Assembly (NCBI RefSeq): GCF_902712875.1
Contig: NZ_LR743509.1
Span: 4,478,001 to 4,542,000 of the forward strand
Source: Hyphomicrobium sp. ghe19
Lineage (GTDB): Bacteria > Pseudomonadota > Alphaproteobacteria > Rhizobiales > Hyphomicrobiaceae
Length of the DNA stretch: 64,000 bases
Direction of reading: 5' to 3'
Of this stretch, positions 27,176 through 35,837 are shown piece by piece (the first letter of the stretch is position 1; each line of letters begins with the position of its first letter). The notes under the pieces are model-generated. The model searched no databases. It was not told the origin of the DNA and saw only the letters and a program-made list of their open reading frames with translations. Made by a program: the position numbers and the translations under genes.

Positions 27176-27979
27176 GTGAACTTGGAATATCGTGGAGAAT
27201 TTCGAAAGCTTCTCAGGGGCGACCCTCGGAATGAGACGGCGGCATTGCTGCGCCGCACGCCGCTGCTGCACTGGATGATCTTCACCGGCGTGACCGTTTT
27301 CGCGGCGGTTCTGCTCTGGCACTTCGGTCTGATCCAGCAGATGGTCGTCAGCGACCGCACGCATATTTCGTCGTTGATCGCGGTGCTCTACATCGGGGCC
27401 TCGCTGCATTGCCTCTGGCGGACGATCATCATCTCCCGTGAAGACGACGCGGCCAGGCGGGCAGGACAACTGGTGGCAGCAGACAGCCGCTATCTCGCTT
27501 TTCACGAGAGCGCTGCGGGCGTCGCCGGCGAACTCCCGAAGGGCCTCGTCACGTCGCATATTCGCAATCTGGCGACGAAGGCCGGTCTCCAGGGGGCCGG
27601 GCGCCTCGATCAGACGCTTCTTCTACGTGGCCTCGCGGGACAGTTGCGGGGATCCAATCACTTCGGCTCGTTCGCGAGCGACACGTTGATGAAGCTCGGG
27701 CTGCTCGGAACAATCGTCGGCTTCATCATGATGTTGGCGCCCATCGCCGGACTCGATGCGGAAAATCGCGTGGCGCTCAGGTCATCCATGACGCTCATGG
27801 GCGACGGCATGGCGGTCGCCATGTACACGACGCTTGCGGGTCTCGTCGGGTCGATCCTGATCAAAATACAGTATTACATGCTCGATGACGCCACGAACCG
27901 GCTCTTCAATCACGCTGTCGGTATGACCGAGGTTCATGTCGTCTCGGCCCTCGAACGGCAGACGGCGGGAAGCAAATGA
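27176..27979 (+). CDS. MotA/TolQ/ExbB-family proton channel subunit
   Basis: A 267-residue membrane protein. TM1 is about residues 38-60 (WMIFTGVTVFAAVLLW), TM2 about 68-85, a cytoplasmic domain, then the MotA/TolQ/ExbB core LMKLGLLGTIVGFIMMLAPI (TM3) and MGDGMAVAMYTTLAGLVGSI (TM4). The GLLGTIxG and the Thr in MYTTLAG match the conserved channel-lining positions of the family. GTG 27176 is the likely start. In the family, five such subunits surround a dimer of single-helix partners and use ion flow to drive work in the periplasm. The next two genes overlap by four bases each, forming a tight operon. Confidence 0.85.
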   Translation: MNLEYRGEFRKLLRGDPRNETAALLRRTPLLHWMIFTGVTVFAAVLLWHFGLIQQMVVSDRTHISSLIAVLYIGASLHCLWRTIIISREDDAARRAGQLVAADSRYLAFHESAAGVAGELPKGLVTSHIRNLATKAGLQGAGRLDQTLLLRGLAGQLRGSNHFGSFASDTLMKLGLLGTIVGFIMMLAPIAGLDAENRVALRSSMTLMGDGMAVAMYTTLAGLVGSILIKIQYYMLDDATNRLFNHAVGMTEVHVVSALERQTAGSK

Positions 27980-28641
27980 TCGACGAGTTTGATCTAGCTT
28001 CGCGCGACGAGCCGTTCGATCCGTTTGGCGTCATGCTGTTCAAGGCGCTTCAGGTCGTCGCCTTTCTGTTCTTCATCACGCTGCTGATGGTGGCGCCGGA
28101 CGCGAAGAGCGGCAAGGTCGATACGAAGGCCGAATTTCTCATCACCATTTCGTGGCCGGATAACCATCCCGACGATATCGATCTCTTTGTCCAAGACCCG
28201 CTCGGACATATCGCTTTCTATCGCAGGCGCGAGGCGGGATTCCTGGTTCTCGATCGCGATGATCGCGGTGGCGCCAATGACTTCATCCTTGTCGGGGACA
28301 CCAAGGTCAATTCGCCGATCCGTCAGGAAATCGTCAGCATTCGCGGCATCGTTCCGGGCGAATACACGGTGAATGTCTACCATTTCACGGCGACAACCGG
28401 AAAACCGGTTCCGGTATCGGTGAAGGTGGAGAGGCTCAATCCCACGGTGCAGGTCGTGCACTACGACACGATCGAGCTCAATGATAGCGGCGAAGAGAAA
28501 ACGGCCGTCCGCTTTACGATGGATAAAGAGGGCCAAGTTACCGGCGTCAACCGCGAGCCGAAGTCGCTGTTACGCCAGCTCGCGTCTTTCAACGGCACTG
28601 TGTGGACCGGCATGGGCATGGACAAAGGCGACGGCAAATGA
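27976..28641 (+). CDS. Single-helix protein with DUF2135/YfaP-like domain, likely partner of the channel
   Basis: A 221-residue protein. The N-terminal cytoplasmic tail is short and acidic, followed by one membrane helix (about residues 22-40, VMLFKALQVVAFLFFITLL). A periplasmic beta-rich domain follows, with TISWPDNHPDDIDLFVQDP, GGANDF and VPGEYTVNVYHF. That pattern recalls the DUF2135/YfaP and pre-peptidase C-like beta sandwiches. Topology matches ExbD/TolR/MotB (one helix with a nearby Asp: DEPFDP lies just before it), but there is no ExbD or OmpA domain. Gene order and overlap (ATGA on both sides) make it the presumed rotor-side or stator partner of the MotA/ExbB-like subunit. Confidence 0.65.
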   Translation: MIDEFDLASRDEPFDPFGVMLFKALQVVAFLFFITLLMVAPDAKSGKVDTKAEFLITISWPDNHPDDIDLFVQDPLGHIAFYRRREAGFLVLDRDDRGGANDFILVGDTKVNSPIRQEIVSIRGIVPGEYTVNVYHFTATTGKPVPVSVKVERLNPTVQVVHYDTIELNDSGEEKTAVRFTMDKEGQVTGVNREPKSLLRQLASFNGTVWTGMGMDKGDGK

Positions 28642-29237
28642 GCCTGCAAAGCGAAATTCTCGGACTCGCGCTCGCGTATGCGGCTCTCGGCGTTCTGCTG
28701 TTGATCGCGCTCACGCGAACCAATCTCGGAGTGAAGGCCAAGACGGGCGCGATCATCGCAACCAGCCTGCTCTATGTTGTCGTCTTCTTCAGGCTGCAAG
28801 GGCTTCTCGGTTGGTCTGCCTACGAAGGCTTGCCACCGCGATTTGAATTGTTGTGGGCGCGGGTCGTCGAAAGCAATGTCGTCAACAACGAACCCGGCGC
28901 CATCCATCTATGGGTCGAGGAACTGGACGAAAAAAATCGGCCCAGCCAGTTGCCGCGCGCGTTCGTTCTGCCCTATTCGGCGGCGCTCGCGCAAAAGGTT
29001 GAAGCAGCCAAGAACGAACTCATGCTCGGCCACCATTTGTGGGGAAAGCCCAAAGATTTTGGTTCGGGCGGCGGACAAGACAATCCCGGAGGCGCAGCCG
29101 TTCGCACGGGTGGCGGCATCGGAGGAGATCCATCGGGCGGGGGACTTCTCGATACCAAGTTTCTCGGCGGCGGCGCGCCTGCCATCGAATTCGCGCCTTT
29201 ACCGCCGCCCACGTTGCCGCCCAAAGACGATCCGTGA
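28638..29237 (+). CDS. Membrane protein of unknown function, third gene of the channel operon
   Basis: A 199-residue protein with two N-terminal helices (about residues 6-24 and 34-53) and a soluble part (LPPRFELLWARVVESN, IHLWVEELDEKNRPSQLPRAF). A low-complexity tail rich in Gly and Pro follows (GGGQDNPGG, GGGIGGDPSGGG) and ends PLPPPTLPPKDDP. No family was recognised. The ATGA overlap with the preceding gene ties it to the MotA/ExbB-like operon. The flexible tail might reach across the periplasm or bind a partner. Confidence 0.6.
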   Translation: MSLQSEILGLALAYAALGVLLLIALTRTNLGVKAKTGAIIATSLLYVVVFFRLQGLLGWSAYEGLPPRFELLWARVVESNVVNNEPGAIHLWVEELDEKNRPSQLPRAFVLPYSAALAQKVEAAKNELMLGHHLWGKPKDFGSGGGQDNPGGAAVRTGGGIGGDPSGGGLLDTKFLGGGAPAIEFAPLPPPTLPPKDDP

Positions 29238-29302
29238 TGCTCGAGGTGCGGTAGCGTCAGTTTCCACGATCGAGAAGCGGTTAAAATGAGGGGGTGTTCG
29301 CC

Positions 29303-29539
29303 GTGTCCGACGACCGCAAGGCCAATTCCAACAAACACGCTCCGTGGATCATAGGATGGTTCATTCTCGATGCGGTCGTGGCGCTCGCTCCACCGATTTA
29401 CTGGGCTGTTGACGGCGACAGAACTGCGGTCTTCGGCCTGCCGGCCGTCGTGATCTACTTCATTGCCGTAGCCGTCTTCATAACGGCGAGCATCGTCGCG
29501 GCTTATCTGGCCGAAGCCCACTCGGGAGAGGCCGGCTGA
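29303..29539 (+). CDS. DUF3311-like small subunit of an SSF symporter
   Basis: A 78-residue protein with two membrane helices (IIGWFILDAVVALAPPIYWA and FGLPAVVIYFIAVAVFITAS). The FGLP turn between them and the position just before a sodium:solute symporter match DUF3311 proteins, which form YhjC/YhjB-type pairs. GTG 29303 has GAGGGGG eight bases upstream. Its stop overlaps the symporter start as TGATG. Confidence 0.7.
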   Translation: MSDDRKANSNKHAPWIIGWFILDAVVALAPPIYWAVDGDRTAVFGLPAVVIYFIAVAVFITASIVAAYLAEAHSGEAG

Positions 29540-31047
29540 TGCTCATCACATTTGGCGCCATCGCAATATTCTTCGCGATCATCATCGTCGTTCTGCAGCT
29601 CAGCGGCATCAAGGATCGTGACTTCACAGACTACGCCGTAGGCGGCCGGTCGTTCGGGGCACGCTATCAGGCGATGTCGTTTCTCAATACCTGGTATCCC
29701 GGTGCGATGTTCACGGCGTTCGGGGGCATGGCGGCGGGCGCCGGCGTGATCTCGTTCTACGTTCTTTCCTACAGCCTGCTCACCGTCGTCCTCATGTACT
29801 TGATGGCGAAGCCCGTATGGATTTGGGGGAAGACGTTCAATCTTCGCACGCAGCCCGATCTTCTGGCGCTGCGCTTCGGCTCGCGTCATATCCGGACGAT
29901 TGCGGCCGTCGTCGGCATCATCTCCGGCGTTCCGTGGCTCGTTCTCGGCATGCAGGCGCTCGGCACGCTCTTCCAGCATATGTCGCTCGGGACGCTGTCG
30001 TTTGCCGAAGCCGTCATGCTTGGCGTGGCCGTCATCGCACTCCGCCAGGTGTGGACGGTGCGTATGGGCATGCGCGGCGTCGTCATCTCCGACATGGCGC
30101 AGGGCATCGTCGCCTACATCATCGGTAGCGCGGTGCTGATCGGCCTTATCGTTTGGATGGTGCTCGCACGCGGCATCACGTTCGACGCGCTGGATCAGAA
30201 GATGTTCGCCATACCCTCCATCGGTTCGACAGAGGGCCCGCTATATCTCTTCAGCCTGATCCTGACGGGCGCGATCGGCGGTTGGTGCTGGCCGTACATT
30301 TTCGTCCGGCTCTTCACCGCCGATGGTGTGGAAAGCCTAAAGAAGTCCGCGGCGCTCGCTGTTCCGCTGTCGCTCGTCTTCGGCGTTGCGCTGCTGATAT
30401 TCGGAATGTTGGGATCGCAAATTCCCGGTGTCTCGGCGCATCCCAACGACGTGTGGTTCATCGTTAGCAAGGAAGCTGGAGGGCTTTGGCTCTTAGGACT
30501 GGCGGGCGTGATCGTGCTCGCGGCTTCGATGGGGCATACGGACGGCAACATCCAAGCGACGGGCGCGCAGATCGCCAACGATCTCGTCGGCAACTACTGG
30601 CAACTCGGCGAGCGTCAGCTGATCGTCATCGCCAAACTCGGGATGCTCGGATTGACAGTGTTGTCATCGTGGCTCGCTTGTCTGGAGTTGCCCGCGCTCT
30701 TCTCGCTCGCTGTCCTTGCCTATCAGGGCATCATCCAACTTGCCGTTCCGCAGTTCCTTGGCATCTTCTGGAAACGAGGCAACAAGTACGGCGCGATCGC
30801 CGGCATGGTCGCGGGGTTCATTGTTGCGGTCGTTCTCGAGCTTGCGCATCCAGGTTACCTGCCATGGGCATATGGGCTGACCTCGGGTGCCGTCGCGCTC
30901 GCCGCCAACCTGACGATCTACGTCGCAATGGCCTACCTGCTTCCCCAATCTCAGGCCGAGCGGCGGCGCGTCGAAGAGCTGTTCGATTTGATCGAGGGCA
31001 AGCGTTCGGCTGCGTCGCTTTCGAAAGGCGTGCGAGAGCCGGCATAA
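29539..31047 (+). CDS. Sodium:solute symporter family transporter
   Basis: A 502-residue SSF transporter with about 13 membrane helices and LeuT-type fold. Recognisable family features are the N-terminal DYAVGGRSFG loop, WYPGAMFTAFGG, and MGHTDGNIQATGAQIANDL late in the protein. The DUF3311 partner upstream and its placement suggest uptake of a small organic acid or similar solute; the substrate is not determined by sequence. A hairpin terminator follows the stop. Confidence 0.87.
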   Translation: MLITFGAIAIFFAIIIVVLQLSGIKDRDFTDYAVGGRSFGARYQAMSFLNTWYPGAMFTAFGGMAAGAGVISFYVLSYSLLTVVLMYLMAKPVWIWGKTFNLRTQPDLLALRFGSRHIRTIAAVVGIISGVPWLVLGMQALGTLFQHMSLGTLSFAEAVMLGVAVIALRQVWTVRMGMRGVVISDMAQGIVAYIIGSAVLIGLIVWMVLARGITFDALDQKMFAIPSIGSTEGPLYLFSLILTGAIGGWCWPYIFVRLFTADGVESLKKSAALAVPLSLVFGVALLIFGMLGSQIPGVSAHPNDVWFIVSKEAGGLWLLGLAGVIVLAASMGHTDGNIQATGAQIANDLVGNYWQLGERQLIVIAKLGMLGLTVLSSWLACLELPALFSLAVLAYQGIIQLAVPQFLGIFWKRGNKYGAIAGMVAGFIVAVVLELAHPGYLPWAYGLTSGAVALAANLTIYVAMAYLLPQSQAERRRVEELFDLIEGKRSAASLSKGVREPA

Positions 31048-31054
31048 GGTCTAG

Positions 31055-31079
31055 GGCCGTGCTGTTGGCACGGCCTCGG
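31055..31079 (+). terminator. Hairpin terminator between convergent genes
   Basis: GGCCGTGC pairs perfectly with GCACGGCC around TGTTG, followed by a modest T-rich run (ACTTTT) at 31080. It lies in the 36-bp gap between the symporter and the molybdoenzyme gene. Confidence 0.6.
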
Positions 31080-31083
31080 ACTT

Positions 31084-31872
31084 TTAGATGCCCGCGTACC
31101 AATCGTACCCGAGGTCTTCCCAAAATCCGCCCTTGCCGCGGCCCATATGGGCGAAGCTATCGACGAGCTCGATGGTGTGAACATATTTGGGCTGTTTGTA
31201 GCCGAGCGCGCGCTCGATGCGGACGCGGATTGGTGCGCCGTTGGCGACGGGCAGACTTTCGCCGTTGAGCCCGTACGCCAAGATCGTCTGCGGATGGCGC
31301 GCGTCGATAAGATCGCAGCTCTCGTAGTAAGGCACCGCACCGGCGTTGTCGTCGTACTTGTCATAGCAATGAAAGACGACGTAACGCGCATTCGGCTTCA
31401 GGCCGACTTCGTCAAGAATGCGCGAGAGCGGCGTGCCGGTCCATTTGGCAATGCAACTCCATCCCTCGACGCAATCGTGGCGGGTGATCTGCGTTCGTGA
31501 TGGCATGTTTTGTAGCTCCGCGAGCGAATAGTTTCGCGGCCGCTCGACGAGCCCGGTTACCGCGAGGCGGTAATCGGCAAACCCGTTGTCTTTGAGCGTC
31601 ACATACTCATTCGTTTGCGGATCGGTCGATCCGTTGGGGCGTTGGCCCTGGCGAATCTCGGTCTCGGAATATTCCGGTGCGAGCGCGCCGTTACGGATCA
31701 GCAGCCGCTGGGCGTGGTAGGTGAGATTGTTTGCTTTTTCTAGAACTGCACGAGCGCGACTGTCGTTCTGGCTCAGGAAATCGAATGTATCGCAGCCGCC
31801 GAGAACCAGCGATGAAGCTCCGACGGCGCCCGTGACCAAGAGTTTGCGGCGGGTCAGCATGATCTTGCTCAT
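31084..31872 (-). CDS. MsrP/YedY-like periplasmic molybdopterin oxidoreductase
   Basis: A 262-residue sulfite-oxidase-fold protein. The N-terminus has a twin-arginine signal (LTRRKLLVTGAVG) followed by LGGC, a passable lipobox, so it may be a Tat-exported lipoprotein. The molybdenum-ligating Cys is in HDCVEGWSCIAKW. YedY-type enzymes reduce methionine sulfoxide in periplasmic proteins using electrons from a membrane cytochrome b. The gene overlaps by four bases the cytochrome b561 gene upstream, and a Met-rich exported protein gene precedes both, the arrangement of a mrpX-yedZ1-yedY1 set known in Azospira for repair of chlorine-damaged methionine. Confidence 0.87.
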   Translation of the reverse strand: MSKIMLTRRKLLVTGAVGASSLVLGGCDTFDFLSQNDSRARAVLEKANNLTYHAQRLLIRNGALAPEYSETEIRQGQRPNGSTDPQTNEYVTLKDNGFADYRLAVTGLVERPRNYSLAELQNMPSRTQITRHDCVEGWSCIAKWTGTPLSRILDEVGLKPNARYVVFHCYDKYDDNAGAVPYYESCDLIDARHPQTILAYGLNGESLPVANGAPIRVRIERALGYKQPKYVHTIELVDSFAHMGRGKGGFWEDLGYDWYAGI

Positions 31873-32717
31873 GGCTTCTTCCCTTCATTCGCGACCTTGT
31901 CGGGGCTTGTTCGATACCACCCCGTTATCATCGAGCGCAGTTCGTTGATGGGGCCCGCCAATAAAACCATCATCACGTGGACGAAGAAAAACAGGACGAG
32001 CAGGAACATCGCGAGGAAGTGGAGCGTGCGCGCCGTCTGGCGGCCGCCGAAGATTTCGACCAGCCAGGGAAATCCCGCGTCAATGCCTGGGCTCATCGTC
32101 AGTCCGGTTGCGATGATCAAGGGAAACAAGACGAAAAGCACGACGCAGTAGGCAAGTTTCTGGAGAACGTTGTAACTCTTGCCGTGATGAAAGCGGAAGC
32201 GCACGTGCTCTTTAACGTCGTGCGGAAAATTCTCCAGATCGTTGCGCGTCGGTGCGAGGTCGCGGCGCAGGTGGCCGTTGGCGAGGCTTGCCATCAGCCA
32301 AACGATCAGCGTCGCAACGAGCAGCCATGCAAAGAAGAAATGAACGACACGTCCCGTCCCGAGATCCCGGTACGAGGGAATTGTGAGCGCTGCCGGAATA
32401 CCGCGATAGCTCGGGTTGTCCGCGGAGCCGCTCACACCGAAGACGCCGGTGGTATTGAATTCGTGTCCAAGGATGTTCGTCCGGCCCTCGGGGCCATTAG
32501 GTGTGTCGACGGCACGCATGCTCAGAACGGCGTTGTCGAATCCGAAGCCGCTCTGATTGCCGATGTAGAGCGTCGGATGCGCATTGAAGATCTGCAGCCC
32601 CGACAACAGAAGAAAGAACAGGCAAACGGCCCAGGTCCAATGGGTGAGCCGCGTAATGAGGGCCTGGCGGTAGATGAGCGGTCCTTGCGACGCCGCGCTT
32701 TCATGAGCGATAGACAT
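31869..32717 (-). CDS. Di-haem cytochrome b561-type membrane subunit
   Basis: A 282-residue integral membrane protein with four helices bearing conserved His: RLTHWTWAVC, GRVVHFFFAW, the HHGKSYNVLQKLAYC loop and ARTLHFLAMF with FFFVHVMM. These match cytochrome b561/thiosulfate-reductase-type b subunits. It should pass electrons from quinol to the periplasmic molybdoenzyme encoded next. A 90-residue periplasmic loop between the first and second helix (GPEGRTNILG, VFGVSGSADNPSYRG) is characteristic of YedZ1-like proteins rather than MsrQ. Confidence 0.87.
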   Translation of the reverse strand: MSIAHESAASQGPLIYRQALITRLTHWTWAVCLFFLLLSGLQIFNAHPTLYIGNQSGFGFDNAVLSMRAVDTPNGPEGRTNILGHEFNTTGVFGVSGSADNPSYRGIPAALTIPSYRDLGTGRVVHFFFAWLLVATLIVWLMASLANGHLRRDLAPTRNDLENFPHDVKEHVRFRFHHGKSYNVLQKLAYCVVLFVLFPLIIATGLTMSPGIDAGFPWLVEIFGGRQTARTLHFLAMFLLVLFFFVHVMMVLLAGPINELRSMITGWYRTSPDKVANEGKKP

Positions 32718-32757
32718 TTGCTCTCCGCATTTTATTAGAACGGGCCACGATCCGTGT

Positions 32758-32789
32758 TCCGCGCTTCACCCCGGGGAGGGAAGCGCGGA
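32758..32789 (-). terminator. GC-rich hairpin downstream of Met-rich gene
   Basis: TCCGCGCTTC and GAAGCGCGGA pair perfectly around a 12-base loop, 20 bp after the stop of the Met-rich protein gene. There is no T-run on either side, so it may be an mRNA-stabilising or partial attenuating hairpin between the Met-rich gene and the cytochrome gene rather than a classical terminator. Confidence 0.45.
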
Positions 32790-32808
32790 GCAGCTATTCT
32801 CCGGAACC

Positions 32809-33102
32809 TTACTTCTTTTCCGGAGCCATCGAGTCATGAGCCGTCTGGCCCATGGCGTCCGACCCCATACTGTCCTTCTTCATCGCGCCTGAACCCATGG
32901 CATCTTTACCCATGCTGTCTTTGGTCATTGCGCCGGACCCCATACTATCCTTTTTCATTGCGGCGGAATCCTTGGTCATGCTGTCGCTTTGCATGGCGTC
33001 GCCCGATTTGCTCATGGAATCATCGGCAAAAGCGGGGCTCGCCAGCGAACCGGCAGCGATGAGAGCGACTGTGAGGAAGATACTGCGAATGTGAAGGGCC
33101 AT
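32809..33102 (-). CDS. mrpX: Exported Met-rich MXKDX-repeat protein
   Basis: A 97-residue product: a signal peptide (about 26 residues, ending SPAFA) and a mature part made of degenerate pentapeptides such as MTKDS, MKKDS, MGSGA and MGKDA. Twelve Met are found in about 71 mature residues. Met-rich periplasmic proteins of this type soak up hypochlorous acid and are regenerated by YedY1/MsrP; the two genes downstream encode exactly that kind of enzyme and its cytochrome. The regulators sigF/nrsF that accompany mrpX in Azospira are not seen here. The symbol is assigned by analogy of layout. Confidence 0.75.
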   Translation of the reverse strand: MALHIRSIFLTVALIAAGSLASPAFADDSMSKSGDAMQSDSMTKDSAAMKKDSMGSGAMTKDSMGKDAMGSGAMKKDSMGSDAMGQTAHDSMAPEKK

Positions 33103-33332
33103 GCCAAAATTCTCCGGACCGGCGTGACCACCCGGACCTCATGGCCGGCATGCACGCTGCCTCTCGTTGTTCGATGGCGGCGCGGGGAAGGTTACATGGG
33201 GGGATAAAAAAATCTGGCGGGTCGAACTGCCGTGAATCCTAGGATAGTTAAGGTGACGGCAGGCAACTGCCGTCGGGCGGACCGCCTGCCGATCGGTCGC
33301 GGGGATAAAAATCGAATGCAGGGGACAAGCCG

Positions 33333-33830
33333 ATGCTCATAACGCGCTATGCCAAGATCGTAATGTGCCTGGCGCTCGGCGCGGTTTGCCTATTGGTTGC
33401 TTTCAACAACATCACAGATTACGGCACGAACTACGTATTCGTGCAGCACGTGCTGAGCATGGACAGCACGTTGCCCGGCAGCAACCTCAAGTACCGGGCG
33501 ATCTCAAATCCTCTCCTTTGGGAAACGGCATACGCCGCGATCATAACGGCGGAGGCTCTGACCGGCGTTTTGTTCATCGGCGGAGCGGCATCGCTTTGGC
33601 GTACGCGTAAGGCGCCGGCCGAGGTATTCAACCGTGCAAAGGGTTATGCGATTGCCGGGGGTACGCTTGCGTTCCTCGTCTGGTTCTTCGGCTTCATGGG
33701 GATAGGCGGCGAATGGTTCGCGATGTGGGAATCGCAAACGTGGAACGGCCAACAGTCGGCCTTCCGGTTCTATATGACGATGCTTGCGGTGTTGGTTTTT
33801 CTAAATCAGCCCGATTCCGATTTGGAGTGA
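33333..33830 (+). CDS. DUF2165 small integral membrane protein
   Basis: A 165-residue protein with four membrane helices. The pattern VAFNNITDYGTNYVFVQHVLSMD followed by NPLLWETAYAAIITAEALTG is diagnostic for DUF2165; the ending GEWFAMWESQTWNGQQSAFRF also fits. Function unknown. It has an independent position between the Met-rich protein and the sulfonate transporter operon. Confidence 0.85.
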   Translation: MLITRYAKIVMCLALGAVCLLVAFNNITDYGTNYVFVQHVLSMDSTLPGSNLKYRAISNPLLWETAYAAIITAEALTGVLFIGGAASLWRTRKAPAEVFNRAKGYAIAGGTLAFLVWFFGFMGIGGEWFAMWESQTWNGQQSAFRFYMTMLAVLVFLNQPDSDLE

Positions 33831-34007
33831 CGGCAGCGATGCGCTAGTCGCGGTTGGTCTTCGGGGCGCGCTCAGCGAGGCGCCGACGCCAAGCACTAGG
33901 CCGCGATCAGTTTCGATCGCAGAATATCGTCATCACTTCTTCTTCGTTAAGTCTGCCCCTTCGACCCCTTAGAACTCTGCTCGGGTTATTCAAAGGGGTA
34001 CCACAAG

Positions 34008-34982
34008 ATGAAATTTTGGGATCGGGCCCGGGCATCGCTAGCCCTTGGCTTCGCGCTTATTTTGTCTTCTGCAGCGAACGCTGCGGATAAGATCACAGAA
34101 ATCAGAATCGATTGGGCAACGTACAATCCTGTTTCGCTGGCGCTCAAGGACAATGGGCTTCTCGAAAAGGAATTCGAGAAGGACGGGATCGCGATCCGCT
34201 GGGTCCAGTCCCTCGGCTCCAACAAAGCACTCGAGTTTCTCAACGCGAGTTCGCTCGACTTCGGATCGACTGCAGGTGCAGCCGCGCTCGTCGGAAAGAT
34301 CAACGGCAATCCGATCAAATCGATTTACGTTTATTCGCGACCGGAATGGACTGCGCTCGTGACGCGGCCGGATACCGGGATAACCAAGGTTGCCGATCTC
34401 AAGGGCAAGCGCATTGCGGCGACGCGCGGCACCGATCCACATATCTTTCTCGTCCGGGCTCTCCAGGACGTGGGCCTGACGGAGAAGGACGTAACTGTCG
34501 TTGTTCTTCAGCATGGTGACGGCAAAGCTGCGCTCATTCGTGGGGATGTCGACGCTTGGGCGGGCCTCGATCCTCTCATGGCTTCCGCCGAGATCGAGAA
34601 TGGCGCGAAGCTCTTTCATAGAAACCGCGAAGCCAACAGCTGGGGTGTGCTCAACGTCCGGGAAGCCTTCGCCAACGAACATCCGGACATCGTCAAGCGC
34701 GTGCTCGCAGCTTATGAAAAAGCTCGTGAATGGTCGATTGCTCATCCGGCGGAGCTGCAAAAATTACTCGTAACGGCGACCAAGCTTCCGGACGCGGTCA
34801 TTGCCAAGCAGCTCGGCGAACGCACCGATCTCACATTCTCCAAGATCGGGCCGTTGCAGCGGGACACGATATTGGCCGCCGGGCTCGCGCTTCAGAAAGC
34901 CGAGGTGATCAAACCGGATGTCGATGTCGCTGCAATCGTCGACTCGCTGATCGATGCCAAGTTTTCGACTGCTTCCAACTAG
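34008..34982 (+). CDS. ssuA: Aliphatic sulfonate ABC transporter, substrate-binding protein
   Basis: A 324-residue periplasmic binding protein of the SsuA/TauA/NMT1 type. Signal peptide of about 25 residues (ending ANA), then EIRIDWATYNPVSLALKDNG, LGSNKALEFLNASSLDFGST and RGDVDAWAGLDPLMASAE, all usual in SsuA. First gene of a three-gene operon. A neighbour monooxygenase (SsuD) is not present in the window. Taurine or another sulfonate, or a nitrate-like ligand, cannot be excluded from sequence alone. Confidence 0.85.
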   Translation: MKFWDRARASLALGFALILSSAANAADKITEIRIDWATYNPVSLALKDNGLLEKEFEKDGIAIRWVQSLGSNKALEFLNASSLDFGSTAGAAALVGKINGNPIKSIYVYSRPEWTALVTRPDTGITKVADLKGKRIAATRGTDPHIFLVRALQDVGLTEKDVTVVVLQHGDGKAALIRGDVDAWAGLDPLMASAEIENGAKLFHRNREANSWGVLNVREAFANEHPDIVKRVLAAYEKAREWSIAHPAELQKLLVTATKLPDAVIAKQLGERTDLTFSKIGPLQRDTILAAGLALQKAEVIKPDVDVAAIVDSLIDAKFSTASN

Positions 34983-34988
34983 AATCCA

Positions 34989-35831
34989 ATGAGCATTGTA
35001 GAGCAAGCCGGCTTTTCGATTAACGAACGACCGACCACCAAAGCCCGCCATCCGAAAAGGATGCGCGGGCTTACCCCTATTTTCGTCGGCTTCATTTTGC
35101 CAATCACGCTAGGGCTCGGATGGGAAATTGCCGTCCGCTCCGGTGTTGCCGACGGACGCCTTGTGCCGCCGCCGTCGCGGATTGGCGAAACGCTATTGGA
35201 ACTCGCCCAATCCGGAGAACTGTTGCTGCACATCAAGGCGACGTGTCTGCGCGTCCTCGCCGGCTTCAGCGCCGGGACGCTCGCCGGCACGCTACTCGGA
35301 GCCATCGCCGGTTATTCGTTGCTCACGCGCCGGCTTGTCGATCCGACGCTTCAAGCATTGAGAGCGGTTCCCTCGATCGCGTGGGTTCCGCTTTTCATTC
35401 TCTGGTTCGGAATTTTCGAGGCTTCGAAGGTCATTCTTATTGCGGTCGGCGTTCTGTTTCCTGTCTATCTCGGCGTTCTCGGCGCCATTCTGTCGGTCGA
35501 TCGGAAAATCGTCGAGGTTGGGCGTGTCTTTCGGCTGTCGCCGTTCGCGCTCACACGGCGTGTGCTGTTACCCTCCATCCTTCCGGCTTATGTCGTCGCG
35601 CTCCGAGGCGGTCTTGGCCTCGGCTGGATGTTTGTCGTGGCGGCGGAGTTCATGGGCGCTTCCGAAGGGCTTGGGTATCTTTTGGTCGACGGCCAGCAGC
35701 TCGGAAAGCCACAACAGATCGTAACGGCTATACTGATCTTCGCCATTCTCGGTCAAATTTCCGATTGGCTGCTCTCCACTGCCGCGGCGCCATTCCTTCG
35801 CTGGCAAGACTCCTTCTCGGCCAGCGATTGA
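34989..35831 (+). CDS. ssuC: Sulfonate ABC transporter permease
   Basis: A 280-residue inner-membrane permease with six helices and the EAA-like cytoplasmic loop EVGRVFRLSPFALTRRVLLPSI. It starts six bases after ssuA. The N-terminal 35 residues are polar, slightly longer than usual. It forms the transmembrane part with the ATPase encoded next. Confidence 0.88.
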   Translation: MSIVEQAGFSINERPTTKARHPKRMRGLTPIFVGFILPITLGLGWEIAVRSGVADGRLVPPPSRIGETLLELAQSGELLLHIKATCLRVLAGFSAGTLAGTLLGAIAGYSLLTRRLVDPTLQALRAVPSIAWVPLFILWFGIFEASKVILIAVGVLFPVYLGVLGAILSVDRKIVEVGRVFRLSPFALTRRVLLPSILPAYVVALRGGLGLGWMFVVAAEFMGASEGLGYLLVDGQQLGKPQQIVTAILIFAILGQISDWLLSTAAAPFLRWQDSFSASD

Positions 35832-35837
35832 AGACCG

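Noticed and set aside
27176..28641. Zorya-type (ZorA/ZorB) defence system
   Set aside because: The second protein has no OmpA-type peptidoglycan-binding domain and no ZorC, ZorD or ZorE helicase or nuclease gene is near.
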